Positions 1-11,006 of a stretch of DNA of 64,000 nt are shown here, in pieces. Made by a program: the position numbers and the translations under genes. Origin of the DNA: Adenanthera pavonina (Eukaryota > Streptophyta > Magnoliopsida > Fabales > Fabaceae); the NCBI GenBank assembly GCA_026686845.1, contig JAIVEN010000024.1, positions 5,505,501-5,569,500 on the forward strand, given 5' to 3'. A model generated the notes under the pieces. The model worked only from the letters and a program-made list of their open reading frames with translations. It was not told the DNA's origin and did no database searches. Each line of letters opens with the position of its first letter. The stretch's first letter is position 1.

Positions 1-957
1 TGTTAGGAGCCGCCATCACCATTGAATGTCATGCTTGTTGTCACTGGGGAAGGCACATGGTCAACAATGGAAGAGAAGTACTGCAAAAGAAGATTTATGT
101 GTGAATGGGTATTTTTGTCCCAAAAATTATCATTCCCATGATCTCCCCCTGTTCACCATTCCCACATACAGTGACAGAGGGAGGGGGGAACATGAGGGAG
201 CCATGTCCCCCCGAGCTCCTCCCCCTTCCCATGTATAATATCTATATATCTAAAGACTTGGTGCCTCCCCAAATGCTTCCCCATTGTTAGAAGAGGACAC
301 AACACCTAAGGAATATATTTCACAAATAAAATTAAGTGCATATAGATGTGTAATGGCCATTGGGTCTTATCCACGTTTGCCAAACCCTTCTTTTTATTCC
401 CTTTTTAACTCTAACATGTCATGATCCACCCCCCCCCCTTCTCCTTCTTTCTCATTTTACTACTTTCATCCCCTTTTAACCACTCTCCGTAATAGCCGTT
501 GTCTTTCTTCTTTTTCTTGTTTTTTTTAATATGATTATTATCAATGACAACAAATTCAAGAAAAATAATTTTGGTGTAAATCTTACAATTATAAAGATTA
601 TATGTGACTCATTTAAATGAGATTTGGATAGTTTATACTTTCTTATTTTTTAATTAGATTTTAATATTTTAAGAATTTACATTAAATATATGGTTTCACT
701 TAGTATATTTTTAAAATATTATATAATCATGTATAATTTATAATTTAACAATCTTTTTTTTTTAGTTATAATTTTTTTAAAAAATTAATTTCAATAAATA
801 TTTTAAAAAATTGAGATAATTTTCAAAACATGGCCCACCCACCACAACCCCATGCCTCCACAAACAACACCTATTGTCATCGTACCAAATGTCTGCAGTG
901 TGGGAATGCCTTTCCCATTCCCATTCCTTCAGATTGATTACCTCCTACCAAACAGGG
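1..957. other. Intergenic, no gene recognised
   Basis: AT-rich sequence without a coding region I can support. Short open frames at the start run through G-rich and C-rich stretches and show no family motif. The right edge, at ACATCAGTTTCC, is where similarity to the second OMT block begins. Confidence 0.5.
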
Positions 958-1448
958 ACATCAGTTTCCAGCTTTTATTTTCACAAGGCTTCAAGTTCAG
1001 AATCCCATCTTCACTCTAAGTTCATATTGTTTTGTCTTGATAGGCCCATCACAATTTCATTGGTTATAATATTTGGCCCGTATAACATCCAATTTAATTC
1101 GTTGAGTTTGGGCTTCAAAATCCAATTTAATTGCAATTTGTCTTTTTTCGGCCTATAAAAATCCTGAAGGAAAAAAAAAACCCCATGACATCCATGGACA
1201 TTGTCAGTTACAATACTATTAAATAACAAAAAAAATATTAAAGAGATTTAAAACCCATCAAAATAAAAAAAAAAGTAACGTATATATAAAAAAAATAAAT
1301 AAATGAAAAAATATAAAAAAAAAATTTCTCCTATGCATTGCGTCGCTCCCCTAGTTTTTTAATTTATTCTATACATTTTTAATAAATTAGAGTTAAGTGT
1401 ATGTTTAAAAAAAATAAAGAGAATTGAAATCCACACCAGATCTTGAGC

Positions 1449-1618
1449 TTACGTTTTTATTTTTTGGATAAATCACAGGTATCCTCCTATTGGAAGTAAT
1501 TCTATTCGATACACGGTTGGGCACTAAATGTGACGTCTTTCTTAACAGGGATTCAAACATTGGTTCGTCACATTATGAGGGAGTAGTTTCTTCTGCTAGA
1601 CCTAATCCCTATTGATTC
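1449..1618. repeat. About 170-bp insertion absent from copy B
   Basis: Copy B reads straight from a GAGCTCTC..GCC-like site to TACG-CGTCTTCGTG, while copy A has about 170 bp between TTGAGCTTACG and TTCGAGCCTACG. These two similar 11-12-mers could be target-site duplications. The size and the stretch GGGATTCAAACATTGG would suit a tRNA-derived SINE, but I cannot identify convincing pol III boxes. Confidence 0.3.
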
Positions 1619-2189
1619 GAGCCTACGTCTTTGTGAGTTCAAGATTAACACTAAACTACCAAGGCAACAAAGTCAATATTTATATTCTAAGATATTATTA
1701 CATCTTACATATTACTACGTCCGTCCCAATTTATAAGAATTGAAATCTAGGCAAGGCATATTTAGAATTCAAGTTTAAATATCAAGAGAAGAAGCTTCAA
1801 ATGACGGTGAAGAAAAATGACGGTGAACGTGAACGTTGGTGAAGAAGAATGACTGTGAAGACACTTATTGATTGCTTGAGGAGAATATGATTGTTTCATT
1901 AATATTGATTTTCTTTTGAGATATTTTTTATTACTAGAACTAAATTCAATATAGCCACAATTAATTTCATATTCATAGAATACAATATATCTTTGAGAAA
2001 AGTAAATTTAAATATTATTTGCTATTCAACTATTATGGTTTAAAAATTAGATTTTGGGTTTATTATAAGTTTCAAATCTGTAAAATTTTAAAATTTGTAT
2101 TATCTAGAAGTAAGAGTAGAGTGAATGAATAAATAATAAAAGTAAGTGAAATGTATTTTATTGAGTGAAATTTTGGCTACAAGGAATAT

Positions 2190-2790
2190 GTAAGAACAGG
2201 ACCCAACCGGCCACTTTGGCTGGGAAACCAGTGCTAGGTCTGATTCGGATGAAGGTGATGACTAGCTGGTTCAGGAATTTGTGCGAATCGGTCAAGAATC
2301 AGTGGAACTGACCAAATTACTTTGAACTGGTCTCATTTTTAAACTTTTTAAAAATTTTTTTAAAATATTTTTTTAGTTTTTAAGATAAAATAACATCATT
2401 TTTAGTACAAAATATATTTTTTATATTATAATATTATATAAGCATTATTATGATATATAATTATTAAAAATTATACATTTATTTAACAAATATTATAATA
2501 ATATATTATTAATTAACTATTTTGAATTCAAAATATGATTATGGAAGAATATTAACTTATTTGGATTTAAATATTGAGTTATAAAACTTATTAATAATTT
2601 GTTTATGGTGGATAATATATTAAGAACTTAATATTATTTAGCTTGAGACTTTAATTAAGGCATAAAATTTGTTTTAACTTGTGTTATTTGTTTAAAATAT
2701 ATTATTTTAATCACTATTGGTTTAACCTCGATTAGATCACGGTTAAATCATTGAACTTTGAATTAATGTCATGTCCGGTACGATTTTGAC
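2190..2790. mobile_element. Possible hAT-like non-autonomous element
   Basis: This stretch is present only in copy A. It carries several ACCGGCC, GAACTGGTC and ACTGGTT words at the left and GTCCGGTACGATTTTGACA at the right, around a very AT-rich core. Such CCGGT-type ends occur in plant hAT-like elements. I could not fix the terminal repeats or an 8-bp target duplication, so class and edges are tentative. Confidence 0.25.
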
Positions 2791-2799
2791 AACACTGGT

Positions 2800-4110
2800 T
2801 AAAATAGAGAGAAAGTGATCATGTTTAAAATATGGGCGATACAATCAGGAGCAGACCAATGTGTACAAACTTGTGTTCTATCCTTAGAATACTCAGATTC
2901 TACACTATGCACTTTTACAAAGTGTTTCCCAAATTTCTTTGTGAATTCCATCACAAGAAATCTTTCTTCTAGATACAGAAAAGATTTTACAAAAAGAATA
3001 TTCTCTAAATCAGAGTAGATATGATGGTTGAAGTACAATAAATGAGGTGTGAGAGTGAAAAGGCTTTGACCAATGAATTCAGCAAAGTTTTAGTGTGTAC
3101 AACATAAAAATTATTACCCACAACTTCAAATGAAGTTCTATTTATAGATTTGTGACTTAACTAGTTGTTGGACACAAGATCTAACCATTAGACACATTAA
3201 CCAATGGTTACTCTGCAAAACTAGCTGGTTTACCAACCACATCTAATGCTTCTGACACACTAAAATTCAAATTTTGGGTGCCAATAGATGAATTTTGTAG
3301 AAACCATAAGTTAAGGACTTCAACGTTGAACTTTCAAAATTTGTTTGTTCATGAGTGAAATTCGAAGTTTGAATTTGACAAATATATCTCATATTGAAAC
3401 ATACGAATTTTCATATCACAAGTGTATATGTTGAGTATGAACAATTGTCTCATGTTTTTGCAGTGTACTTGAAATTCAAATTTTAGAAGATAGAATTTGT
3501 CTGTTAGAGGCTTGCTCAACATGGCACAAAAGTTCTACTTTGTGAAATTTGAATTTTGCACTTCAAAGTTCATCTATGAGAGAGATGCTCCAATGAGGCT
3601 CATAAGTTCTTATTTCAAAATTTGAATTTTGAAATCCCAAATTCGTCTATCAGAGAGAGTGACTCTGAACTCTTTATGCACTTTAATAACATTCAAATTT
3701 TGACTAGGTCTTAGACAAATTTTGCATATTTCACTAACAATGCTTAGTTTGAAATTCAAATTTCAGAGCTTGAAATTCGTCTATTAGAGATGATAACTTT
3801 GGAACTTTGAATTTCAGCAAGTAAAGTTCAAATTTTGCACAAAATATATAAGATTTAATAGCAAAATTTGTCTGTTAGTCAGTGTTTTTCAAATTTAACA
3901 TATGCTAATATAGGATAACTGTGAAAATATTTGTTTAAATGCTGTGGGAACATAAATAAGTGGAAATCAAAACCTTTTACTCTATGTATATTGTGAGAAA
4001 TTATAACAACTAAATCTTCACATATTTTTTTTTGGATTTCTTCACATTTGTGCTTTTATATTCCTTCCAAGCTCTAGTTGTTTGGAATCATTAAAATACT
4101 TGATTCAACA
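2800..4110 (-). mobile_element. 3'-truncated copia-like LTR
   Basis: On the minus strand this begins at 4110 with TGTTGAATCAAGTATTTTAA and continues with the same landmarks as the solo LTRs at 28228, 41255 and 47142: alternating CAAATTTTG and GAATTTC words with bits of CAGACGAATTT-like sequence, the CTATAAATAGAACTTCATTT stretch, GTTGTGGGTAA, and the ATCTACTCT and TTTCTTGTGATGG part near 2950-3010. The LTR 3' end (GGACGTAGGTC and AATTCACCCC words) is missing, so it is truncated at the left. It lies in copy A only. Confidence 0.7.
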
Positions 4111-4180
4111 AAATAGATATGTATGACGTAATGAATGTGTAGAAATATAAAATAAAAAGTTAAGTGTTGGAGGCAAAATA

Positions 4181-4202
4181 ATATATATATATATATATAT
4201 AT
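4181..4202. repeat. (AT)n microsatellite
   Basis: About 11 uninterrupted AT units, just outside the start of the copia-like LTR. Confidence 0.9.
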
Positions 4203-5530
4203 GAAAAAAATGAACATTTATGTGGGCCTAATTACCCTTACTAGCTTGTTCTTCAATCTGCCCCTGCTGATATGACTATGGTTAGGCAGATTTTACTGGG
4301 CTCATTGGATTGATGTTCAATGGAGCTAGTAATTCAGATTAGTCCTAGGCTAGCCCAAGAAGCCCATTTTCAAAATGGGTCTAGTTTTTTAAACCCAACC
4401 TATATTCAACTAGCTTGTGGGCTAGCCTGGAAGCCCATATCTTTTAAAAATATTTTTTTAAAATTTTTTTTACATAATTATTTAAATTAACATAGCTAAT
4501 CATTACCATCATTCATCAGAATCAAGATAATGTTCAAATTTAACAATTTATAGATTACTAATTAATAAAATAATTTTTTTTTCATTTAGGATTGAGAAAT
4601 TTCAAATTTCAAATTTGGGATTGGGAATGGGTGGTATGAGATTGCTATCAAAAGAGGTGTGTTGTTTAGAATAAGAGGGAGGATTTTTGTCTTTTTAAAT
4701 AGTATTTAAAAAAAAGGGGTCACCCCGTGTGGGCTACGGGCTTGGATCTAAAATTCCATTTTTTATTCGGGTTTCAATTTTTAAAACCCAACCCGTCATT
4801 TTTATTGGGCTAAATGTGCCAGCCTGTTAGGCTTGACTCATATTACCGATTCTAATGCTTAGTCCTACCCTCGATAGTTAAAGTCAGGAGTAAAAAATAT
4901 TGACTTGAAAGACACTTTGGATTAGCCACCATGTGTGAGCAATGTGCAATCTCTAACCTATGCGCACCTTAATTTATGAGATTCGTTATAACAAATAATG
5001 CCTTTCAAATCACTAGCTTGAATGATGGAGCTTCATGTTACGGACTTCTTTCCCCTTTTTTAGTAAAAAGGGGCAAATGTTTTTTATTAGAAGATGATGA
5101 ACAAGTGTAGCAACAATAGGGTCCCTTGCTTCGTAAAAGGGTATGAACTAATTAATTAACAATATATAAAGCTTGAAGTTGAAGCCTGATTAATAATACA
5201 GAAGTACTCTTTCAAAGTATTTTATTGTGTTCCAATTAGATTTCAGTGAGTAAATCATAAAACAACTTGAACATGATCAATCACTATAATCATGAAAAGA
5301 AACACATCCTAAAGGAAAATTGTGGTGAGAGAGAGAAAGATACATGGTAATCATACCATATTTTTATTCATTTATTTACTTAGATAAGACATACCATATT
5401 TTTATTATAATTCCACTTCTTCCAAAATGACACCATAGGATTACATAAAGCAAAGTAAAAGTACCATATTTTATTGGTCAATTATAAAATGCATGAAATG
5501 AGGGAAAGGAAGAAACATGGAATTATATAT

Positions 5531-7996
5531 CTACTTGAAGAACTCCATAATCCAGAAGTTACAAACAAAGCATTCATATCTAATGCCTCTAAACCCAGCT
5601 GATGTAGCCAATTCCATGAACTCTTGCTCACTTCTCTCTTTGCCTCCTGGGCATTGAGTCATTATAAGCACATCCAGTTGGGAGATGCTCTTTGCCACCG
5701 CTAAAGTTTCCGGTACAGTGGCCAAAACTGCATCCACCACAATCACCTGTCCATCTTCTGGAATGGCATTATAGCAGTTCTTCAACAACTTCAAACACCA
5801 TTCGTCACCCCAATCATGAAGTATCCACTACAAAATTCACCCTAACAATCAAAGCAAGATTAATTAAACTCCCAATGATTATATATATATAAAGTCTTGA
5901 ATAATAACTCACCTTCATGAAGATGGCGTCCCCTTTAGGTACATTTTCAAACATATCTCCTCCTATGTGTTGCACTCCTGTAGCATTACAATCAATAATT
6001 TATTAGAGCCACATGAAATTTACCAATAATTAATTTTTATTTTGTTTTAAGGAAGCACTTAAAATGGGTGAAAAGCTACATGAAATTTTCAAGAAATTTA
6101 TTAATCTTACTATAGGGAATTAGCCATGGAGATCTTTTTTATTTGCACACAAATTTCAAAAGTTTGAATCACTCTTAACTCACTTTTTAAACTTCATAAT
6201 TACTCTCTCTATAGTTTATGAGAGAATGGCTTAGTCCAAAGAGGGAAAGATCAAGAAGAAAGACTGGGAAAAGCAAGAGGCAATATTAAGATTAAACTTT
6301 TTGCTATGTTTATTCATTCAACATGTATAGGCTTATTATGTATAAGGAGAATAGGCAACACTGATGAATACAAAATAGGAAACTACACTCATCAAAAAGA
6401 GGAAAATGCAATCAACAATGAATGTGATAGGGTCAACCTAAATCAAATAGAAAATTACACTAAATAGGAAAGCCCAAATCAATTGTCTATAATCTAGTTA
6501 CATTTAATTACACAAACATTTTAAAGTTTGTACAAATAATTTTATATGGCTAATTAGTCTATTATTTTACTAACAAAGTGTGACACATTACAATAATAAA
6601 CTGTGATAAATTTATTGCATAAATTTGAAAACTTTTAGAGAGTTTACCATTAAGTTTTAAATATAAAAAAATTATCTACAAATGATGACTAAAATTTTAG
6701 GCAATTATGTGTGATTTAATTATTTTTGTAATTTAAGAATAGGGTCAGAGTAGGAGTTAAAACTAAATACCAGGATATTGAGGAGCATGTTGGATGACAT
6801 GAGGCAAGTCAAAATTGATTCCCTGAATATGAGGATATTTGGAAGTGATCAAGTTGATAGTAACCCCAAGACCACCACCAACATCAATGAGACTAGTGAT
6901 GTGATCAAAACCTTTGTAGGATTCAAGAATCTTGGTCACAACTAAAGTGGTTTGATTCACCATTGCCTTGTTAAAAACATCATTGAACCTCAAGTCCAAC
7001 CTCGAATACTCAAATGCATGTGTGCCATGGACCCTATTGAAGGCAATACCACCTTCCAATATTGCATCTTTCAGCTGGGACCTAAACATGTTCATGCACA
7101 ATTATTTCATAAGACTATGTATCCACATCTAACAAATAACATACGTATTTTGTAGATCGTAAATAAATAATAAAGTAATTATTAAAAATGGGACAATAAA
7201 AAAGACGAGTTAAACTTCTTGATTAGACACAAGGTATTAGTACTCTATGTAACCTTGTTGTGCACATGAATCTTATTGTGTCTTGTGTTCTATACAAAGT
7301 TTACCCTCTATTTGGAAGAGGAAAAAATAGGAGGGAGAGGAAAATTAAGGGAGAAAATAAGAGAATCTAGATACACCAATGTCTAGGTTTCTCTTTATTT
7401 TTCCTCATAATATTTATCTTCTCCTATTTTCGCCCTCATTCCAGACAAAGCCTTAGGTACCTTGTAGCATTAGAAGAGGATAGGACACCTAGAAAGAAAT
7501 AGAAAATATACTAACCAACTATTGAGGAAGACTTTGTCTTGAACCAATGCAATAAAAGGGCCCAATGACACACCATCGTTATTTGGCACAAAGAATTTGG
7601 CTATAGAAGTGAGGCCGTACAATCGTTGGAAACATCCTGGCCCTCGATTTCCATCGGTGACGATGGAACAGTGAAGAATAGAGTGAGATGCTAGAAGTCG
7701 AAGTAGGCGATCAAGCGCGGAAGGAGCTTCGGACTTCTTGCAAGAAAGCTCTAAAGTGATCTCCATGGTAGAGAGCTTGGCATTATCCCCAGCTCTATGA
7801 GTAACCTCGAAAATGCCCAGCTCTGCCGCTATTTGCATGGCCATGGAAATTGCAGTAGAACTTGTGAGCTGCATTGCGTATGAGAAGCTTCTTCTTCTTC
7901 TTCGTCTATTGTTGGTGATTATTGCTTCTGTAGTTGATTTTTCTCTTCATTATTGAGAGGCTTGGATTGAGAATGAAATTCTTGTGAATGTGCCAT
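5531..7996 (-). CDS. Caffeic-acid-OMT-like methyltransferase (N-terminus disrupted)
   Basis: S-adenosylmethionine-dependent O-methyltransferase of the plant COMT-like class II type, which methylates phenolic hydroxyls in the cytosol. Exons on the minus strand: 7996-7516, 7081-6771, 5977-5913, 5827-5531, all with GT-AG introns. From the internal ATG at 7874 the spliced frame gives 343 aa; usual family length is about 360-370. Visible motifs: dimerisation region DGVSLGPFIALVQDKV, SAM site LIDVGGGLG, catalytic HDWGDE, and C-terminal KERSEQEF and NFWIMEFF. The Glu that follows the catalytic His in alfalfa COMT (VIVAEC) is Asp here (VVDAV), as in chalcone OMT, and the COMT substrate residues Met-Asn before QDKV are Leu-Val, so the substrate is probably not caffeate. 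The expected start at 7996 runs into TAA after 25 codons and a GAA-run length change then shifts the frame, so only an internal start gives a protein. Marginally functional gene or young pseudogene. Confidence 0.85.
7303..7452. mobile_element. MITE-like inverted repeat in OMT intron 1
   Basis: The left part (CTATTTGGAAGAGGAAAAAA TAGGAGG) is an approximate inverse of the right part (CTCCTATTTTCGCCCTCATT CCAGAC), giving a foldback of about 150 bp. The same element is in intron 1 of the second copy (about 63285-63436), so it was there before the duplication. Superfamily not determined. Confidence 0.55.
7919..7996 (-). pseudogene. Broken original OMT start: 25-codon upstream ORF
   Basis: ATG at 7996-7994 starts MAHSQEFHSQSKPLNNEEKN and stops at TAA (7921-7919). 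The same ATG in copy B (63977) stays open through TGG at that codon and on into the GFSYAMQL segment that normally begins COMT proteins. A run of GAA triplets just downstream is 2 nt longer in copy A, which would also break the frame. In the mRNA this stretch would act as an upstream ORF before the in-frame ATG at 7874. Confidence 0.8.
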
Positions 7997-8074
7997 TATG
8001 GGTAGAAGGTGAAGAGAGAAATAAGGAATGAGGGATATGTATGTTCAATTCAAGAACTTTGAGAATTGGTAGGA

Positions 8075-8082
8075 GATTTATA
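8075..8082 (-). promoter_or_regulatory. Candidate TATA box of OMT copy A
   Basis: On the minus strand TATAAATC (context CTCTATAAATCTCC) lies about 80 bp upstream of the original ATG at 7996, a normal plant spacing for TATA, short 5' UTR and ATG. Confidence 0.55.
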
Positions 8083-8200
8083 GAGTATTGAATAGTGAAT
8101 AATAATATTTGACAAAAGAAAATGAATATTAATTATTAATGTGATCATGTGACTTGAAAAGTAGCCAAATCTAAATGTATGTATCTATATAAGGTTCAAT

Positions 8201-8284
8201 GTAATGCATGAATCTTTGGTTAAAAAAAATGTAATGCATGAATCTTTGGTAAAAAAAAAAATGTAATGCATGAATCCATTGGTT
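8201..8284. repeat. Three tandem ~30-bp units with RY cores upstream of OMT
   Basis: Units of 30, 32 and 22 bp: GTAATGCATGAATCTTTGGT plus an A-run, repeated at 8201, 8231 and 8263 (the last is shorter and altered, ATCCATTGG). Each contains CATGCA on the minus strand, the core of the plant RY element. They sit about 120-205 bp upstream of the candidate TATA box. Function not shown. Confidence 0.85.
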
Positions 8285-10784
8285 AGTTTTGTTAAATTGT
8301 TAATTGGAAAGGTCAAAGGAACATGTTTAACTTTTGGAGGCATACAATCTTGTCAGTTTTCTACAATATTTTTCTCAATTATTACTCTTTTAATAATTCA
8401 AGATCTTGATTCAAGTCTATGGTGTAACATCCCCATATTTTAAATGTTATTTTATGATGCATTAAGGACTCTTATGAGAAAAGCTTGATTGGAAAAGATA
8501 TTTCATGCGATATGTTGCTTGAATGCTATGAGGGGCAAAATGGTAATTTCACTTGTTCCTTAATTGGAATTAATTTCCTTTGTGATCCTTAAAAGGAATT
8601 AAGTTTGGTTCTTAACTGGAATAAATTTTGAATTTGATCCTTAATTGGTATTAATTTTGAAATTTTAGGGAATATATATATATATATATGGAAATGGACC
8701 TCTTAACATGCTGGACCTGTTAGAAGAATGTATTGGGCTTAAAAGATATAGTTTGAAATGATACAGACTGTAAAATGTAGTAGAATAAAATAGTAAAAGA
8801 AAAAGGAATATGGGCCCCACAAAGAAAAGCATGTGGGCCCCACATAAAATAAAGTGTGGGACAGTTAATTAGACAAATGCAGATCCCAAACTAGTATATT
8901 TTTTGTACACATTAATGAGCAAATAGTATTAGTAAATACTATAAAATACCAAGAAACTATCCAGACATAATGTAATTGATATATGATTGATATGGATTAG
9001 GAAAAATATGCCGTATAAAGGGCAAATGTTGCTTTCCTATTGGCCAAAATTTATGCATATGTTTTGGAAGAATATTTTATTAAAAATGATGTTATGGATG
9101 ATGTAAATTGCAAGACACTTGGATGAATTTGGTTGAATTGTGAAGTCTATAAATATGTATGCATACTCCTTCACTTGGTTGAAAGTCACAAGGGTTAGGG
9201 AGAGAAAGAGGTGCTGAAAAATTGAGAGAGAAAGATAGGAGTAAAAGGAAGAAGAAGGAGGAAAGGAAAGAAGCAAATAAGCCTGAAGGTCAATAAGGCA
9301 AGTTAAGGTAAGTATCCTCTTTAATTTCAAATTAGTTTTTCATGGGTTTAGGTTAAGATTTGATGAGTTCTTACTCTCCTACTCTCAATGATAAAATTCA
9401 GCCAAAGTAGAGAACATGAAAGGGAGGATGTTTTCATGCAAATGAACTAAAAGAAAGCATGAATTGGTTACAAGAAAGCATGATTGCATGAGTTTGAACA
9501 AGTTTGCAAAGAAATTTCTTATCTTGCTCACTAAAGGAGGATTTCGGCCAAATCAAATGGGGAGGAAGGAGTTGGAATTTCATGAATCTAATGGTAAAAA
9601 TAGAATCCTCATACATGAATTAGTAAAGGAAAGGTTAGGTTTTCAAGATTAAACCGAAGATAAGAAATATGAAATTTTAGGATTTATTGGTTCTTTGAGA
9701 GTTGGCCTATAGAACTAGTTGACTTAGTAAATGTATAGTGATGAATTCAGGTTTAGGAAAACTTAAGGAAGCAATTGGAGGGGTTGAAAACTAAGTGGTA
9801 AATGTAACACCTTACTTTTAGCTTCATTTCTCATATATTAAACTCCATTTAATTCCATTTATACTTGATTATAAACTTGAATCACTTAATTTTGTAAAAC
9901 AGAATTTTCAATTAATTCGGTTACTGTTCATATGGTGTTTTCCACTTGGCCGACCAAACTTTGAAATTCATAATTAAATCTACAAAAATTATATGAAGGT
10001 GATTTAAGTCTCTAAAACTAATTAAAAACATTCTCTAGATGGAAAAAATATTGATCAGGTCATTTGTTGGGCCAATTCGTATAGTTTATTCCTTAAAATT
10101 TACTATATATTTGGTCATTTTTCACTTTTCTAGAATTTTGACCTTAATTTTAAAAATTCATATCTCATTATTCCCTGAGCCAATTTGTGTATTATTTATG
10201 TCATTTGAAAGTCCTACAATGGGGCATGTTATTAATTTAAATCATTAAGGGTGAGAATATTGCCTTTACTGGAATAGTTTGAGAAAAACTTACATAATTC
10301 TTCTTTTATAGCTCCAATTGCATTCAAACTAGTGGCATTTCATTCTTAAAACATAGATCTTTCCAAGCATACAAACCAATGAATTTTTGAAATTCTACAT
10401 GATTTTATATTGCTTTTTAAAATGAATGGTACTTACAGTGAAAATCCCAGTATTTACACCACTGTCCAATTAGGACCCTCAATTTCTAAAATTCACCATA
10501 AATTGCATACTTGTCCAATTTAAGTGTTCTTTAACTCTAAGAAAATCTTATTCCATATCGTTTTATAGGATGTATAACACTTAGACTGATTTCCTTGTTT
10601 CAAATAGGGTATCTATATTCTAACTATTGTTAGTCATCTTGGACAAAATCAAGCCATAAATGACATCATAAGCTTCATAAACATTTTCCATCATCTTTCA
10701 TGGATCTAACTTCATACATAACATCATATAAGACTCAGAAGTATAATCATGCCAAATTATAGATTCATAACATATTACATGATT

Positions 10785-10871
10785 TCATACAAATTGTCTA
10801 ATAGTGCATCCAATTGGCTCAATAACCATGCTCCTCCTCAATCTTCTTAACTTTGCCTTAATTCTTGACAT
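10785..10871 (-). CDS. Shortened LTR micro-ORF (28 codons)
   Basis: This is the position-equivalent of the 49-codon LTR ORFs: it follows the acceptor AG|GTCCAAGGT and begins Met-Ser-Arg-Ile-Lys, with a basic first half (about 9 Lys/Arg in the first 13 residues). It ends early at TGA (10787-10785). Probably decayed. See the intact copies at 26763, 52577 and 61482. Confidence 0.4.
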   Translation of the reverse strand: MSRIKAKLRRLRRSMVIEPIGCTIRQFV

Positions 10872-11006
10872 ACCTTGGACCTATCATGGATAGTCATTTG
10901 GAAGGGTGAGATTTAAAGAATATCAGTAGTAACTACCTTTCATGCAAGCATATCATCATATAATGAAAATAATTATCATGAAAATGTCATTTATTCATGT
11001 ACAATA

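Larger units (their letters stand above)
958..8050. repeat. Segmental duplication, copy A
   Basis: From about 958 rightward this block aligns with 49619-64000. The shared text starts at ACATCAGTTTCC, continues through the GTATAACATCC and GAACGTGAACGTTGG stretches and the 3' flank of the OMT gene, and covers all four OMT exons. The sequence left of that motif differs in the two copies, which marks the edge. Copy A has extra sequence at about 1449-1618, about 2070-4395 and about 6225-6615 relative to B. Its right edge lies beyond what copy B shows in this window. Confidence 0.85.

Noticed and set aside
26..290. Two overlapping short open frames at the window start
   Set aside because: No family motif, overlapping frames, and G/C-rich simple stretches; chance frames.
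1700..1760. TACGTCCGTCCCAATTTATAAG, similar to a Stowaway-type terminal repeat (also near 58000)
   Set aside because: Only one end could be seen and no inverted partner or TA duplication was found, so I did not call an element.
6952..7155. Open frame opposite OMT exon 2
   Set aside because: Shadow of the conserved exon on the other strand; the same shadow is expected in copy B.
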